A stretch of DNA of 64,000 nt. Source: Phytohabitans houttuyneae (GTDB taxonomy: Bacteria; Actinomycetota; Actinomycetes; Mycobacteriales; Micromonosporaceae). The stretch's first letter is position 1. Each line of letters begins with the position of its first letter. The translations under genes were made by a program, and so were the position numbers. The stretch spans positions 4,021,001-4,085,000 of the forward strand of contig NZ_BLPF01000001.1 of NCBI RefSeq assembly GCF_011764425.1, read 5' to 3'. Shown here piece after piece: positions 23,906 to 32,078 of this stretch. The notes beneath the pieces were generated by a model that was not told the origin of the DNA, made no database searches, and saw only the letters and a list, made by a program, of their open reading frames with translations.

Positions 23906-26500
23906 ATGGCTGTCCGAAGCTCAGGCGAAGCGCGCCAAGCCCTCCAGCAGCTCATCGGCACGGAGCGCGTGCCCTACGTGACGTTGCTGCACGACGGTGA
24001 CCTGCCCGGTGGCCTCAGCGTCCCCGATCCCGCCGCCGGCCGGCAGTGGCTGTGGTCGGTGCCGCCGCCCGGCACCGTCGGCGGATACGGCAACCCGGAG
24101 ACGTACACGCTTCCGGACGCGCCACCGCAGGTGTGGGAGCCACCACACACAGTGGACGGCGCCGACGAGGAGACCTGCCGGTCGTACATGCGACACAGCG
24201 TCGACCTCACGATGCGGGGCGGCACGACGTCGGGTGTGGTGTACCCGCTGGCGGTCTGCGAGGTGGCCAGCCGCTTCCGGGTGCGCAACGTCGGCGGCGC
24301 CTCGGCCGGTGCGATCGCGGCCGCGGTGACCGCTGCGGCAGAGGTGGGGCGGAGCAGCCGGCTCCCCGCGGAGCGGTACGCGCCACTGTCCGAAGAGGAG
24401 CGCGAGGCGGGCCACGTGCGCCCCGGCTTCGTCGGCATGTCCGACACGATTGCGTGGCTGGCCCAGGTGTCGCCGGACGACCTGGGCGGCGAGCGCGACG
24501 CGTACCGGCTGGCCCAGCTCTTCCGCCCCGGCCCGCGCGACCGGCGGCTCTACGCGCTCGTCACCGCGTTCATGCGCAAGCAGGTGTGGGCGGGCGCGCT
24601 GGCGCTGCTGTTCGCGTTCGGAAAGTGGTCCAAGCTGCTGGTGGCGGTGCTGGCCGCCGCCGGCCTCTACCTCGCGGTCTGGGTGGGCGCGCGCCTGCCC
24701 TCGTGGCCCGCTGTCGACCGGCCGGGCGGCGAGCACGGCTGGTGGCGGTACGGGTGGGCCGCCCTCGACCTGTACCTCTTCTTCGCCAGCGTCGGCGCGC
24801 TGCTGGTGCTAGTGCCGCCGCTCGTCAGCCGCTCGGCCAGATCCTCACCACCGCGCTGGCTGACGCTCCTCACCAGCGTCTCCAGCCGGCACCGCACCGA
24901 AAAGCGGCTGCTCTCGTACTCTCTGTGGCGACCGCTGACGGCCGCGGTCGTCCTGCTGGTCACCGCGGTCCTCACCTGGCTGCGCTGGTGGGACTGGGTC
25001 GCCGGCGCGCTGGCCGGTGCGGCGCTCAGCCTGGCGATGGGTGCCGTGGTGGCGACCAGCGGCTGGCGGTACATCGTGACGGTCGGCCGCCGCCACTTCG
25101 GCCTGCTCGCCGGCTCGGCGCCGCAGACGCCGCGGCGCCCCTCGGAGTTTCTCGCCGGTGCGGCTCGCCCGACCGTCTCCCGCGCGGTGATCCCGTGGCT
25201 GAACGGCTGCCTCAGCGAGGTCGCCGCGCTGGACGGGGGCGAGGTGCTGCGCTTCGGCCACCTGTGGCAGGGGCGGTCCTTCACGCCGCTGGCGCAGGCG
25301 ACACCCGAGATCCTCGCGCTCGCGAGAAACCCGGAGCGGCGGCTGGTCAACCTGGAGCTGATCACCACCGACCTGTCGCGGCAGCGGCCGTACCGCTTTC
25401 CGCTGAACACCACCGAGCCCGACGACCCGGATGCCGAGGCGCTGTACTTCCGGATGGAGGACCTCGCCGACGGCGACAACGCGGTCTTCCCGCCGGACGT
25501 GATCGAGGCGCTGCGCGACCCGTCACCGCAGACCGTGCCGCAGACCGACCCCAGCGCGGAGGCGGTGACGCTGCACCGGCTGCCCGAGCCGTGGAACCTG
25601 CCGGTCATCTTCGCGGTACGGCTGAGCCTCGCGCTCCCCGGCCTTTTCAAGGCCATCCGCCTGTACCGGCTGGTGCCCGCGACGGAGATCGGTGACGAGT
25701 TCGGTCGGGGCATCCTCGACCACGCGCGCAACCGTCTCATGTGGCCGGAGGATGGCCGGCGGCGGGCGCAGGAGCTGTGGTTTTCGGACGGCGGCATCAC
25801 GTCGAACTTCCCGGTGCACCTCTTCGACTCGCCGCTGCCGCGGTGGCCGACGTTCGGGCTCAACCTGGGCCCGCACCCGTACCAGTTTCCACACCAGGAC
25901 GTGTGGCTGCCGCAGGACTGGGAGCAGGCCGTGGTGCCGGCGACCGACCTCGGCGCGGCGGGCACGCGGTTCGTGGGGTCCATCTTGGACACCGCGCGAT
26001 CGTGGCGGGACTCGATGCAGACTTCCATGCCCGGCTACCGAGGGCGCGTGGCCTGGGTGCGCCAGCGCTCGGACGAGGGCGGCACCAACCTCTACATGCC
26101 CCGCGAGATCATCGCCTCGATGGCGCTGCGGGGTGCGCTCGCCGGTGCCCGCCTGAGCCGCCGCTTCGGGCACCAGACACAGTGGGACCGCCACCGGTGG
26201 CTGCGCCTGCGCTCGGCACTTGACAACCTGGACGAGCTGCGCGGCGCGGTACGGGACAGCCTGCCCTACTACTCCGACATCCTGAAGGGGCGCGAGGAGT
26301 TTCTGCGGCGGGCGGGCGTCGACTACCCGTACGACCCGCCGGGTGCGGTGGAGGCCGCGTGGTTCGAGCCGGAGGACGCGACGTTCTGGCCGGCCGCCGC
26401 CGAACTGCTGGACCACCTCGCCAAGGGCAACGCCGGCGAGGTCCTCACGCGGGGGACGCCACGCCCGCAGCCGCATCTCCGCCAGGTGCCGCCGGAGTAG
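23906..26500 (+). CDS. Patatin-like phospholipase with internal membrane-spanning insert
   Basis: Serine acyl hydrolase of 864 residues (ATG 23906; the frame opens at 23867). Patatin elements: oxyanion loop MRGGTTSGVVYPLAV near 102-117, nucleophile elbow GGASAGAIAAAV with Ser133, and the dyad Asp in FSDGGITSNFPVHLF near 629. Between nucleophile and Asp lies a large insert with four hydrophobic segments (about 229-250, 278-300, 340-358, 365-390), so the catalytic halves are split by a membrane domain; this is much longer than simple bacterial patatins. Predicted to act on phospholipids at the inner face of the membrane. The last 56 bp overlap the convergent alcohol dehydrogenase gene. Confidence 0.85.
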   Translation: MAVRSSGEARQALQQLIGTERVPYVTLLHDGDLPGGLSVPDPAAGRQWLWSVPPPGTVGGYGNPETYTLPDAPPQVWEPPHTVDGADEETCRSYMRHSVDLTMRGGTTSGVVYPLAVCEVASRFRVRNVGGASAGAIAAAVTAAAEVGRSSRLPAERYAPLSEEEREAGHVRPGFVGMSDTIAWLAQVSPDDLGGERDAYRLAQLFRPGPRDRRLYALVTAFMRKQVWAGALALLFAFGKWSKLLVAVLAAAGLYLAVWVGARLPSWPAVDRPGGEHGWWRYGWAALDLYLFFASVGALLVLVPPLVSRSARSSPPRWLTLLTSVSSRHRTEKRLLSYSLWRPLTAAVVLLVTAVLTWLRWWDWVAGALAGAALSLAMGAVVATSGWRYIVTVGRRHFGLLAGSAPQTPRRPSEFLAGAARPTVSRAVIPWLNGCLSEVAALDGGEVLRFGHLWQGRSFTPLAQATPEILALARNPERRLVNLELITTDLSRQRPYRFPLNTTEPDDPDAEALYFRMEDLADGDNAVFPPDVIEALRDPSPQTVPQTDPSAEAVTLHRLPEPWNLPVIFAVRLSLALPGLFKAIRLYRLVPATEIGDEFGRGILDHARNRLMWPEDGRRRAQELWFSDGGITSNFPVHLFDSPLPRWPTFGLNLGPHPYQFPHQDVWLPQDWEQAVVPATDLGAAGTRFVGSILDTARSWRDSMQTSMPGYRGRVAWVRQRSDEGGTNLYMPREIIASMALRGALAGARLSRRFGHQTQWDRHRWLRLRSALDNLDELRGAVRDSLPYYSDILKGREEFLRRAGVDYPYDPPGAVEAAWFEPEDATFWPAAAELLDHLAKGNAGEVLTRGTPRPQPHLRQVPPE

Positions 26501-27467
26501 CCGGCTGCACCACGACCTTGAGGCCGCGGCGGGCGACCGCGGTCTCGAAGGCGTCCGCCGCCTCGTCCAGCCCGTAGCGGGCACTGACCACAGTGGATAC
26601 GTCGACGAGGCCGCGGCGGACGAGGTCGATGGCGCGGGGATAGGTGTCCTTCATCCGCCGCACCATCGCGATCGTGAGCCCTTTGCGGCGTGCGACCGAG
26701 GCGGGAAACGTGGTGCTGTCGCCGTCCGGGATGCCCACGAGCACGACGCGCGCGCCAGGCCCGGCGGCCACCATCGCCGTCTCGACGGCCGGGTCGGTGC
26801 CGGCCACCTCGAACGCCACGTCGACGTCGAGTCCCGCCGGATCGTCCACAACCGACGCTCCGTACGCCTCGGCCGCCTGCCGGCGGTGTGGCAGCGGCTC
26901 GGTGGCGTACACCGCCCGCGCGCCCATGAGCTGGGCGAGCTGCACGAGCAGCAGGCCGATCGGCCCGCAGCCGAAGACGCCGACCGTCATGCCCAGCCGC
27001 AGGTGGGCGAGGTCGAGGGAGTGCAGGGCGACGCCGAGCGGCTCCAGCATCGCGCCGTCGGCGTCGGTCAGCGTGTCGGGGAGCGGATGGAGGCGCTCGG
27101 TGGGCCACGCCATGTACTCGCGCAGGCCGCCGTCGAGCACACCGTGGCCGGCGAAGCGTACCGTCGGGCAGAGGTTGGGGTGGCCGCGCAGGCACATGTC
27201 GCACCGCCCGCACGGGATCGCCGGGTCGATCGCCACCCGCTCGCCGTGCCGCGGTCCGCCTTCGATCATGCCGGCCATCTCGTGCCCGACCACCAGCGGG
27301 TTGCTGAGGCGGGCGTCGCCGATGCCGGCCTCGGTGTACCAGTGCAGGTCCGAGCCGCAGAGCCCGACCGCGGTCACCCGGACGAGGCTCTCGCCCGGCC
27401 CGGGGGTCGGGGTGGGCTCCTCGGATACCCGGATGTCCTGGACACCGTGGAGTCGCGCTACGCGCAT
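26445..27467 (-). CDS. Zinc-dependent alcohol dehydrogenase (sorbitol/threonine DH-like MDR)
   Basis: Medium-chain dehydrogenase of 340 residues. Catalytic zinc ligands: C38 in VGLCGSDLHWY and H-E in VVGHEMAG near 62-63; structural zinc site CGRCDMCLRGHPNLC near 89-103; Rossmann motif VGVFGCGPIGLL near 165-176. All are complete, so it is likely active, oxidising a polyol or secondary alcohol with NAD(P). ATG 27467 sits in GTGATG and overlaps the stop of the adenylate kinase gene upstream (a GTG start at 27470 is possible), so the two are coupled. Overlaps the convergent patatin gene at its 3' end. Confidence 0.9.
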   Translation of the reverse strand: MRVARLHGVQDIRVSEEPTPTPGPGESLVRVTAVGLCGSDLHWYTEAGIGDARLSNPLVVGHEMAGMIEGGPRHGERVAIDPAIPCGRCDMCLRGHPNLCPTVRFAGHGVLDGGLREYMAWPTERLHPLPDTLTDADGAMLEPLGVALHSLDLAHLRLGMTVGVFGCGPIGLLLVQLAQLMGARAVYATEPLPHRRQAAEAYGASVVDDPAGLDVDVAFEVAGTDPAVETAMVAAGPGARVVLVGIPDGDSTTFPASVARRKGLTIAMVRRMKDTYPRAIDLVRRGLVDVSTVVSARYGLDEAADAFETAVARRGLKVVVQPATPAAPGGDAAAGVASPA

Positions 27468-28099
27468 CACAGGCCCAGCATCTGCCGGATATCGCGCTGC
27501 ACGGTGTCCGGGTCAGGCCGGGCGTCGACAGTGACCACGTACTCCTTGCGGCGGAAGATGTCGAGCACCGGCTTGGTCTTGCTGTGGTACTCCCGCAGCC
27601 GCGCGTCCAGCGCCTCGGGCGTGTCGTCCGGGCGGGTGACGAGCTCGCCACCGCACACGTCGCACCTGCCCTCCACCTCGGGCCGGTCGGCGATGAGGTT
27701 GTAGTCCATGCCGCAGCGGGAGCAGAGCCGCCGGTTGAGCACGCGGCGGTGCACCTCCTCGTCGGGCAGGTCGAGGTGGATCACGCCGTCGATGTCGTAG
27801 CCCTCCAGGAAGAACTCCGCCTGCCTCCCGTTGCGCGGAAAACCGTCGATGACGAAGCCGTAGTTCCAGTCGTGCTGGTGGAGGCGTTCCCTGACTACCT
27901 TTTCCACCTGGTCGTCGCCGATCAGCTCACCGGCCGCCATCGTGCGCCGCACCTGGGCACCGAGCTTGGTGTGGTGCTGCACGTGCCACCGGAAGATGTC
28001 GCCGACGCTGATGTGCACGAGGTCGTACTCCCTGCAGAGCAGCTGGGCCTGGGTGCCCTTGCCACTGCCCTGCACGCCCATCACGACGTACTTGCGCAT
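27467..28099 (-). CDS. Adenylate kinase-type nucleoside monophosphate kinase, zinc-LID
   Basis: Phosphotransferase of 210 residues (ATG 28099). P-loop GVQGSGKGTQ at 8-17, NMP-binding region ISVGDIFRWHVQ, VIDGFPRNGRQAEF motif near 82-95, and a LID with two CxxC pairs (CSRCGMDY and CDVCGGEL, about 130-155) that would bind zinc. The LID continues with TRPDDTPEALDARL. ISVGDIFR and DGFPRN are diagnostic of adenylate kinases, but ribosomal-protein context (secY-adk-map) is missing, so this is probably a second, divergent kinase beside the housekeeping adk. Coupled to an alcohol dehydrogenase and divergent from a Kelch lipoprotein with 28 bp between start codons. Confidence 0.88.
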   Translation of the reverse strand: MRKYVVMGVQGSGKGTQAQLLCREYDLVHISVGDIFRWHVQHHTKLGAQVRRTMAAGELIGDDQVEKVVRERLHQHDWNYGFVIDGFPRNGRQAEFFLEGYDIDGVIHLDLPDEEVHRRVLNRRLCSRCGMDYNLIADRPEVEGRCDVCGGELVTRPDDTPEALDARLREYHSKTKPVLDIFRRKEYVVTVDARPDPDTVQRDIRQMLGL

Positions 28100-28127
28100 G
28101 AGGTGCACGATCGCACACCCTGGGGCG

Positions 28128-29125
28128 ATGCGACTGCGGTACCCCAGTCTGCTCCTCACCACGCTCCTCGCGGCCGCCGCGTGCACGGACTCGCCGGACG
28201 AGCCTCGTACCACCGAATCTGCCCCCGGATCCCCGGCGCCGAGCGTGACCGCGGCCCTGACCTGGCAGCGCCTCGCCGCCGCACCCTCGGCCCGCACCGA
28301 GGTCGCGGCCGCGACCACCGGGTCCCAGGTCTACGTGGTGGGTGGCTACCGCGCCGACGGCGGCACGGTCGCGACCGTCGAGGTCTTCGACACCGCTACC
28401 GGCAAGTGGACGGCGGGGCCGGACCTGCCGGTGGCCGTCAACCACGCGATGGCGGCGACCGTCGACAACGAGGTGTACGTCTTCGGCGGCTTCCTGGCCA
28501 ACGGCGACCCGGGCAAGGACGCGTTCAAGCTGGAGGGTGGGGCGTGGCGGCCGATCGCGCCGCTGCCCAGGAGCGGGCGGCGGGCACGGCCGTGGCGCAG
28601 AGCGGCAAGGTGTACGTGGCGGGTGGGCTCAACGCGGGCGGGCTGGCACGCCAGATGCTCGTGTACGAGCCGGCGACCAACCTGTGGACCAACGCGCCCG
28701 GCCCACCCACGCCCCGGGAGCACCTGGGCGGCGCCGGGTTCGGCGGCAAGGTCTACACGGTCGGCGGGCGCGCCGGCGGGCAGGGCAACTTCACCGCGTT
28801 CGAGTCGTTCGACCCCACCACCAACCAGTGGACGGTGCTGCCCGACCTGCCGACCCGCCGCGGTGGGCTGGCCGCGGCCGCGACCTGCTCAGGGCAGGTG
28901 GTGGCGGTCGGCGGCGAGGCGGAGGCGACGTTTGAGGAGGCCGAAGCCTTCGACGTCAAGGCCGGGACGTGGTCCTCGCTTCCGCCGATGCTCACGCCCC
29001 GCCACGGCCTTGGGGTGATCGCGATGGGCACGACGCTGTACACGTTCGCCGGCGGCCCGAAGCCCGGCCTGCACGTCGCCGATTCGGCCGAATCGATGGA
29101 TTTGGCGCCACTGGGATCCTGCTAG
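28128..29125 (+). pseudogene. Kelch-repeat lipoprotein, one-base frameshift
   Basis: Exported beta-propeller protein. From ATG 28128 a lipoprotein signal (LLLTTLLAAAAC, lipid Cys at about 18) leads into Kelch repeats (VYVVGGYRADGG, VYVFGGFLANG). At about 28566-28569 the frame is lost; Kelch repeats resume immediately in the next frame (KVYVAGGLNAGGLA, KVYTVGGRAGGQGNF, VAVGGEAEATFEEA, LYTFAGGPKPG) to the stop at 29125. One added C in the CCC run restores 332 residues and six blades. Probably a consensus error or recent mutation. Would sit on the outer face of the membrane; ligand unknown. Confidence 0.85.
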
Positions 29126-29191
29126 AACGTGACATAAATCACTTGATAGATCATCCTTGATTAACAGAGGGGGTCTACTCAAGGAGGCCTC

Positions 29192-30691
29192 ATGGCTGAG
29201 GTGACAGATGTTCGCACCTATCAACTCGGGGTCAGCCGCCCGCCGCTGGCCGTTACCGACCTGCCGGAGCCCGAGGAGGTCTTCGGCGTCCGACGTCTCG
29301 GACCGCGCGAACTGATCAAGTACGCCATCGGCCCCAGCCTCATCGCGCTGGGCATCTCCATCGGCAGCGGCGAGTGGCTGCTGGGCCCGCAGGCTGTCGG
29401 TCAGTACGGCTTCGTCGGCGTCGGCTGGGTGATCCTGGTGTCGGCGCTGCTACAGACCTTCTACAACGTCGAGTCCTCGCGCTACGTGGTGGCCACCGGC
29501 GAGGTGCCGGTCGTCGGCTGGGGGCGGGTGCCGCCGGGCTGGTTCCTGTGGGTACCGATCTCGGTCGCGGTCGTCATCTTCGCGTTCATCGCCGGCGGCT
29601 GGGCGGCCAGCGCAGGCCAGGGCGTGTACGCGCTGGTGCACGGCGAGGTGGCCCCCTCCGGCGCGGAGGAGCCACGCATCTGGGCGATCGCGCTGCTGGT
29701 CCTGGTCTTCCTGATCACGGCGTCGGCCCGCCGGATCAGCCGCGCGCTGGAGCTGGCCAACTGGGTGATGGTCGTGTCCATCCTGACTGGACTGCTGCTC
29801 ATCGACCTCTTCGTCGTGCCGTGGGAGCTGTGGTGGGACGGCATCAGCGGCTTCCTCACCCCGGCCGCGCCGCCCGAGGGCATCACGGCAACGCAGCTGG
29901 GCGCGCTCGCCGGCTTTACCGCGCTGGCGTCCGGCCTCAACTGGTACGTGATGGGCCACTACCGCGACAAGGGCTACGGCATGGGCTACCGCACCGGCTT
30001 CCTCTCCGGGCTGCGCGGCGGAGGCAGCAAGCTCGAACCGGTCGGCATGACCTTCCCCGACGACGAGGCCAACACCGCGCGCTGGAAGCGGTGGTACAAG
30101 CTGCTGCTCACCGACATGTGGGGCGTCTTCTTCGTCGGCGCGATGCTGGGCATGCTACTGCCGACGATCCTGATGGCCCACGCGGTCGAGACCTCAGGCG
30201 AGCGTCCCACCACGGCGAACGTGCCGACGTTCGTGGCCAGCGCGCTCGACAGCGAGTACGGCTCGACGCTCTTCTACATCGCGCTGATCCTCGGTGTGCT
30301 GATCCTCTTCAGCACGCAGCTCGGCATCTTCGAGGCGATGGTGCGGGTCACGACCGACGCCGCGCACGCCACCAGCCCCACCCTGCGCCGGCTGATCGAG
30401 GGCGACCCCCGGCGCTTCTACTACCCGTTCATGTTCCTGCTGATGGTCGTGATCGCGGTGATCCTGCACCTGGCACTGCCGGTCAACCTGGTGCAGTGGT
30501 CGGCGAACATGTCCAACCTGGGCGCGCTGATCTTCCCGTTCATGCTGATGTACCTCAACAGCAAGCTCCCCCGCCCGGCGCGCCCGCGCCCGTACCACTA
30601 CGTGATCCTGGGGCTCAACGTCCTGTTCTTCGGCTTCTTCTTCATCAACTTCATCGCCGACTTCGTCGGTGACCCGCTGATCACCTTCTGA
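29192..30691 (+). CDS. Nramp-family-like transporter lacking the DPGN metal motif
   Basis: Membrane protein of 499 residues with 11-12 hydrophobic segments and the overall layout of Nramp/SLC11 transporters (IKYAIGPSLIALGISIGSGEWLLGP in TMS1, VESSRYVVATGE after TMS3, STQLGIFEAMVRVTTD late). RBS AAGGAGG is seven bases upstream of ATG 29192. The TMS1 site that is DPGN in metal-transporting members reads GSGE, and the TMS6 MPH motif is replaced by a region around GLNWYVMGHYRDKGYG, so transport of Mn2+/Fe2+ in the usual way is unlikely. A 30-residue polar loop follows TMS6. Substrate unknown. Preceded by an AT-rich promoter-like region at 29126-29170. Confidence 0.8.
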   Translation: MAEVTDVRTYQLGVSRPPLAVTDLPEPEEVFGVRRLGPRELIKYAIGPSLIALGISIGSGEWLLGPQAVGQYGFVGVGWVILVSALLQTFYNVESSRYVVATGEVPVVGWGRVPPGWFLWVPISVAVVIFAFIAGGWAASAGQGVYALVHGEVAPSGAEEPRIWAIALLVLVFLITASARRISRALELANWVMVVSILTGLLLIDLFVVPWELWWDGISGFLTPAAPPEGITATQLGALAGFTALASGLNWYVMGHYRDKGYGMGYRTGFLSGLRGGGSKLEPVGMTFPDDEANTARWKRWYKLLLTDMWGVFFVGAMLGMLLPTILMAHAVETSGERPTTANVPTFVASALDSEYGSTLFYIALILGVLILFSTQLGIFEAMVRVTTDAAHATSPTLRRLIEGDPRRFYYPFMFLLMVVIAVILHLALPVNLVQWSANMSNLGALIFPFMLMYLNSKLPRPARPRPYHYVILGLNVLFFGFFFINFIADFVGDPLITF

Positions 30692-30699
30692 ACCCGCCA

Positions 30700-30862
30700 G
30701 GTCCTGTTTGAAAAGGATTGTCGAGGCGAGCCGGAGTCCAGGCGGTGTCAGGTGGTGGCGGGCGCAAGGTCGCATACCGGTGTTGTATGCGGCCTTGCGC
30801 CCGACGCCGCATGGCGGCGTCTGGGCCCGGCGCAGCCCGGCAAGGATTTCCCAAACAGGGCC
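30700..30862. repeat. MITE-like element with terminal inverted repeats and internal hairpin
   Basis: The ends are inverted copies: left GGTCCTGTTTGAAAA (30700-30714), right (reverse complement, from 30862) GGCCCTGTTTGGGAA, with partial similarity continuing for about ten more bases. Inside, arms 30760-30777 and 30785-30802 (GGGCGCAAGG(T/C)CGCATAC) form an 18-bp stem with one mismatch and a 7-base loop. No coding capacity. The structure fits a small non-autonomous transposon, or a compound terminator for the Nramp-like gene that ends 9 bp before it. No clear target duplication was seen. Confidence 0.55.
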
Positions 30863-30864
30863 TA

Positions 30865-30900
30865 GGCGGAGGCCAGCTCTCGGTGGGGGCTGGCCTCGCC
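30865..30900. terminator. GC-rich hairpin after the Nramp-like gene
   Basis: GGCGGAGGCCAGC pairs with GCTGGCCTCGCC across an 11-base loop (one bulge). It directly follows the MITE-like element, about 175 bp downstream of the transporter stop, and could terminate transcription in either direction. Confidence 0.4.
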
Positions 30901-30908
30901 GATCTGAG

Positions 30909-30959
30909 CTACCGCGATGTCCGCCGTGGTCCAGACCGTCGCTCCCGCAGCCTCACCCT
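30909..30959. repeat. Dispersed repeat B, copy 2
   Basis: Inverted near-copy (48/51 bases) of 23363-23413. It lies in a 690-bp gene-free stretch (30692-31379) that also holds the MITE-like element, the hairpin and repeat A copy 2; the remaining bases there show no credible gene. Confidence 0.75.
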
Positions 30960-31084
30960 GCGCGATCCAAGACCTCGACCCCCGGCCCCTTGCGGGCCGG
31001 CCGGAGAGCTGGCGCTGGTCAAACCGACGTCGCCCGATCTGGAGGCGGCTGGCGGATCGTGGACGTTAGCTGTGAGCTGCCACT

Positions 31085-31230
31085 GTGCCCGCGGTTGCCA
31101 CGTCACTCTCCGCGGTCGCCCAGCATACGAAGGAGCCTGCTCCGGCAGAGCTTGGCAAGTTGGCGTCGAAATGGCGCGCTAACTCACCAAGGTCTCGAGC
31201 TCACACCGCTTGGACCTGATCGACAGTCAC
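31085..31230. repeat. Dispersed repeat A, copy 2 (uninterrupted)
   Basis: Matches both flanks of the IS30 element at 22145-23229: begins GTGCCCGCGGTTG like 22061, has GCGGTCGCCCAGC, TTGGCAAGTTGGCGTCG, then AAATGGCGCGCTAACTCACC where the IS30 sits in copy 1, and ends ACCTGATCGACAGTCAC. The core CTTGGCAAGTTGGCG / CGCTAACTCACCAAG is an interrupted palindrome able to fold into a hairpin. Rightward to 31379 nothing was recognised. Confidence 0.7.
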
Positions 31231-31379
31231 AGACCGCGAGGACAGCGCCGACCCGCGGGCGGACTCGCGCACTCCCGCCTCAAAGATCTGCAAAGGCACA
31301 CCGCGGGCGTCGCGGTAGCTCGCGCGCCGACCCCGGCGGACCATCCCGGTAGGAGCGAGAGTGAGGCAACGGGCAACCG

Positions 31380-31931
31380 CTAGCCCGTCACGCCCTTCCT
31401 TTCCAAGGCGCTGCGCAGCGCGCGGAGTGCGTAGTAAACGCGGGACTTCGCCGTGCCGAGCGGGAGGTTGAGCGCCTCCGCCGCCTCGGCGACCGTGCGG
31501 CCCTTGAAGTACGTCTCCAGGAGCATCTCCTGGTGCGGCTGGCTGAGCGTGCGCAGCGCGTCGGTCACGGTCATCCGCCGCAGCACGTGGTCGCTCTCGT
31601 CGGGCTCGGAGACGTTTTCAAGGTCCACGCCGTACGCCTCGGCGGGGCGCGCGCTCTGGCTGCGGTGCTCGTCGATCGCGATGCGGCGGGCGACGGTCAC
31701 CAGCCACGGGCGCAGCGACACCTGCCCCTGCGCGCCGAGCCGGTGTGCGTTGCGCCAGCCGCGCAGGAGCGTCTCCTGCACGATGTCTTCCGCGCGCTGC
31801 CGGTCACCCGCGACGAGCTGGAGGACAAACCTCAGCAGCGGTCCCGCGTGCTGCTCGTACAGCTCGCGAACCAGAGCGTCTTCGTTGCCCTCGCCCCGGT
31901 GGTGGCGTCCCGCGGTCAGCCCCGACGTCAT
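31380..31931 (-). CDS. ECF RNA polymerase sigma factor (SigK/SigL-like)
   Basis: Extracytoplasmic-function sigma-70 of 183 residues. Region 2 spans about 22-95 ([49 protein letters not shown]) and region 4 about 125-178 ([46 protein letters not shown] split by motif). It resembles the actinobacterial SigL/SigK group, whose members are usually held by a zinc anti-sigma factor encoded just downstream; here the downstream region (31379 and below) is a gene-free repeat patch and no anti-sigma gene is visible. Start ATG 31931 is the first; upstream overlap with tex is only apparent. Confidence 0.92.
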   Translation of the reverse strand: MTSGLTAGRHHRGEGNEDALVRELYEQHAGPLLRFVLQLVAGDRQRAEDIVQETLLRGWRNAHRLGAQGQVSLRPWLVTVARRIAIDEHRSQSARPAEAYGVDLENVSEPDESDHVLRRMTVTDALRTLSQPHQEMLLETYFKGRTVAEAAEALNLPLGTAKSRVYYALRALRSALERKGVTG

Positions 31932-32078
31932 GCGCGGCCGCCCGACGCGAACACGGTCACAGACACCCTCACCTCACGGTCTTCGGCATGACCGGGCCGG
32001 CGCGCCCGACCCCCTGCGTATAGGAGATGCGGTGCGCGCTTTGCGATAACAGAAACTATCTCGTGTCTACTGGCGAGT

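Noticed and set aside
30708-31352. ORF of 214 codons in the gene-free patch
   Set aside because: Runs through a MITE-like hairpin and repeats A and B; no RBS, no recognisable domain.
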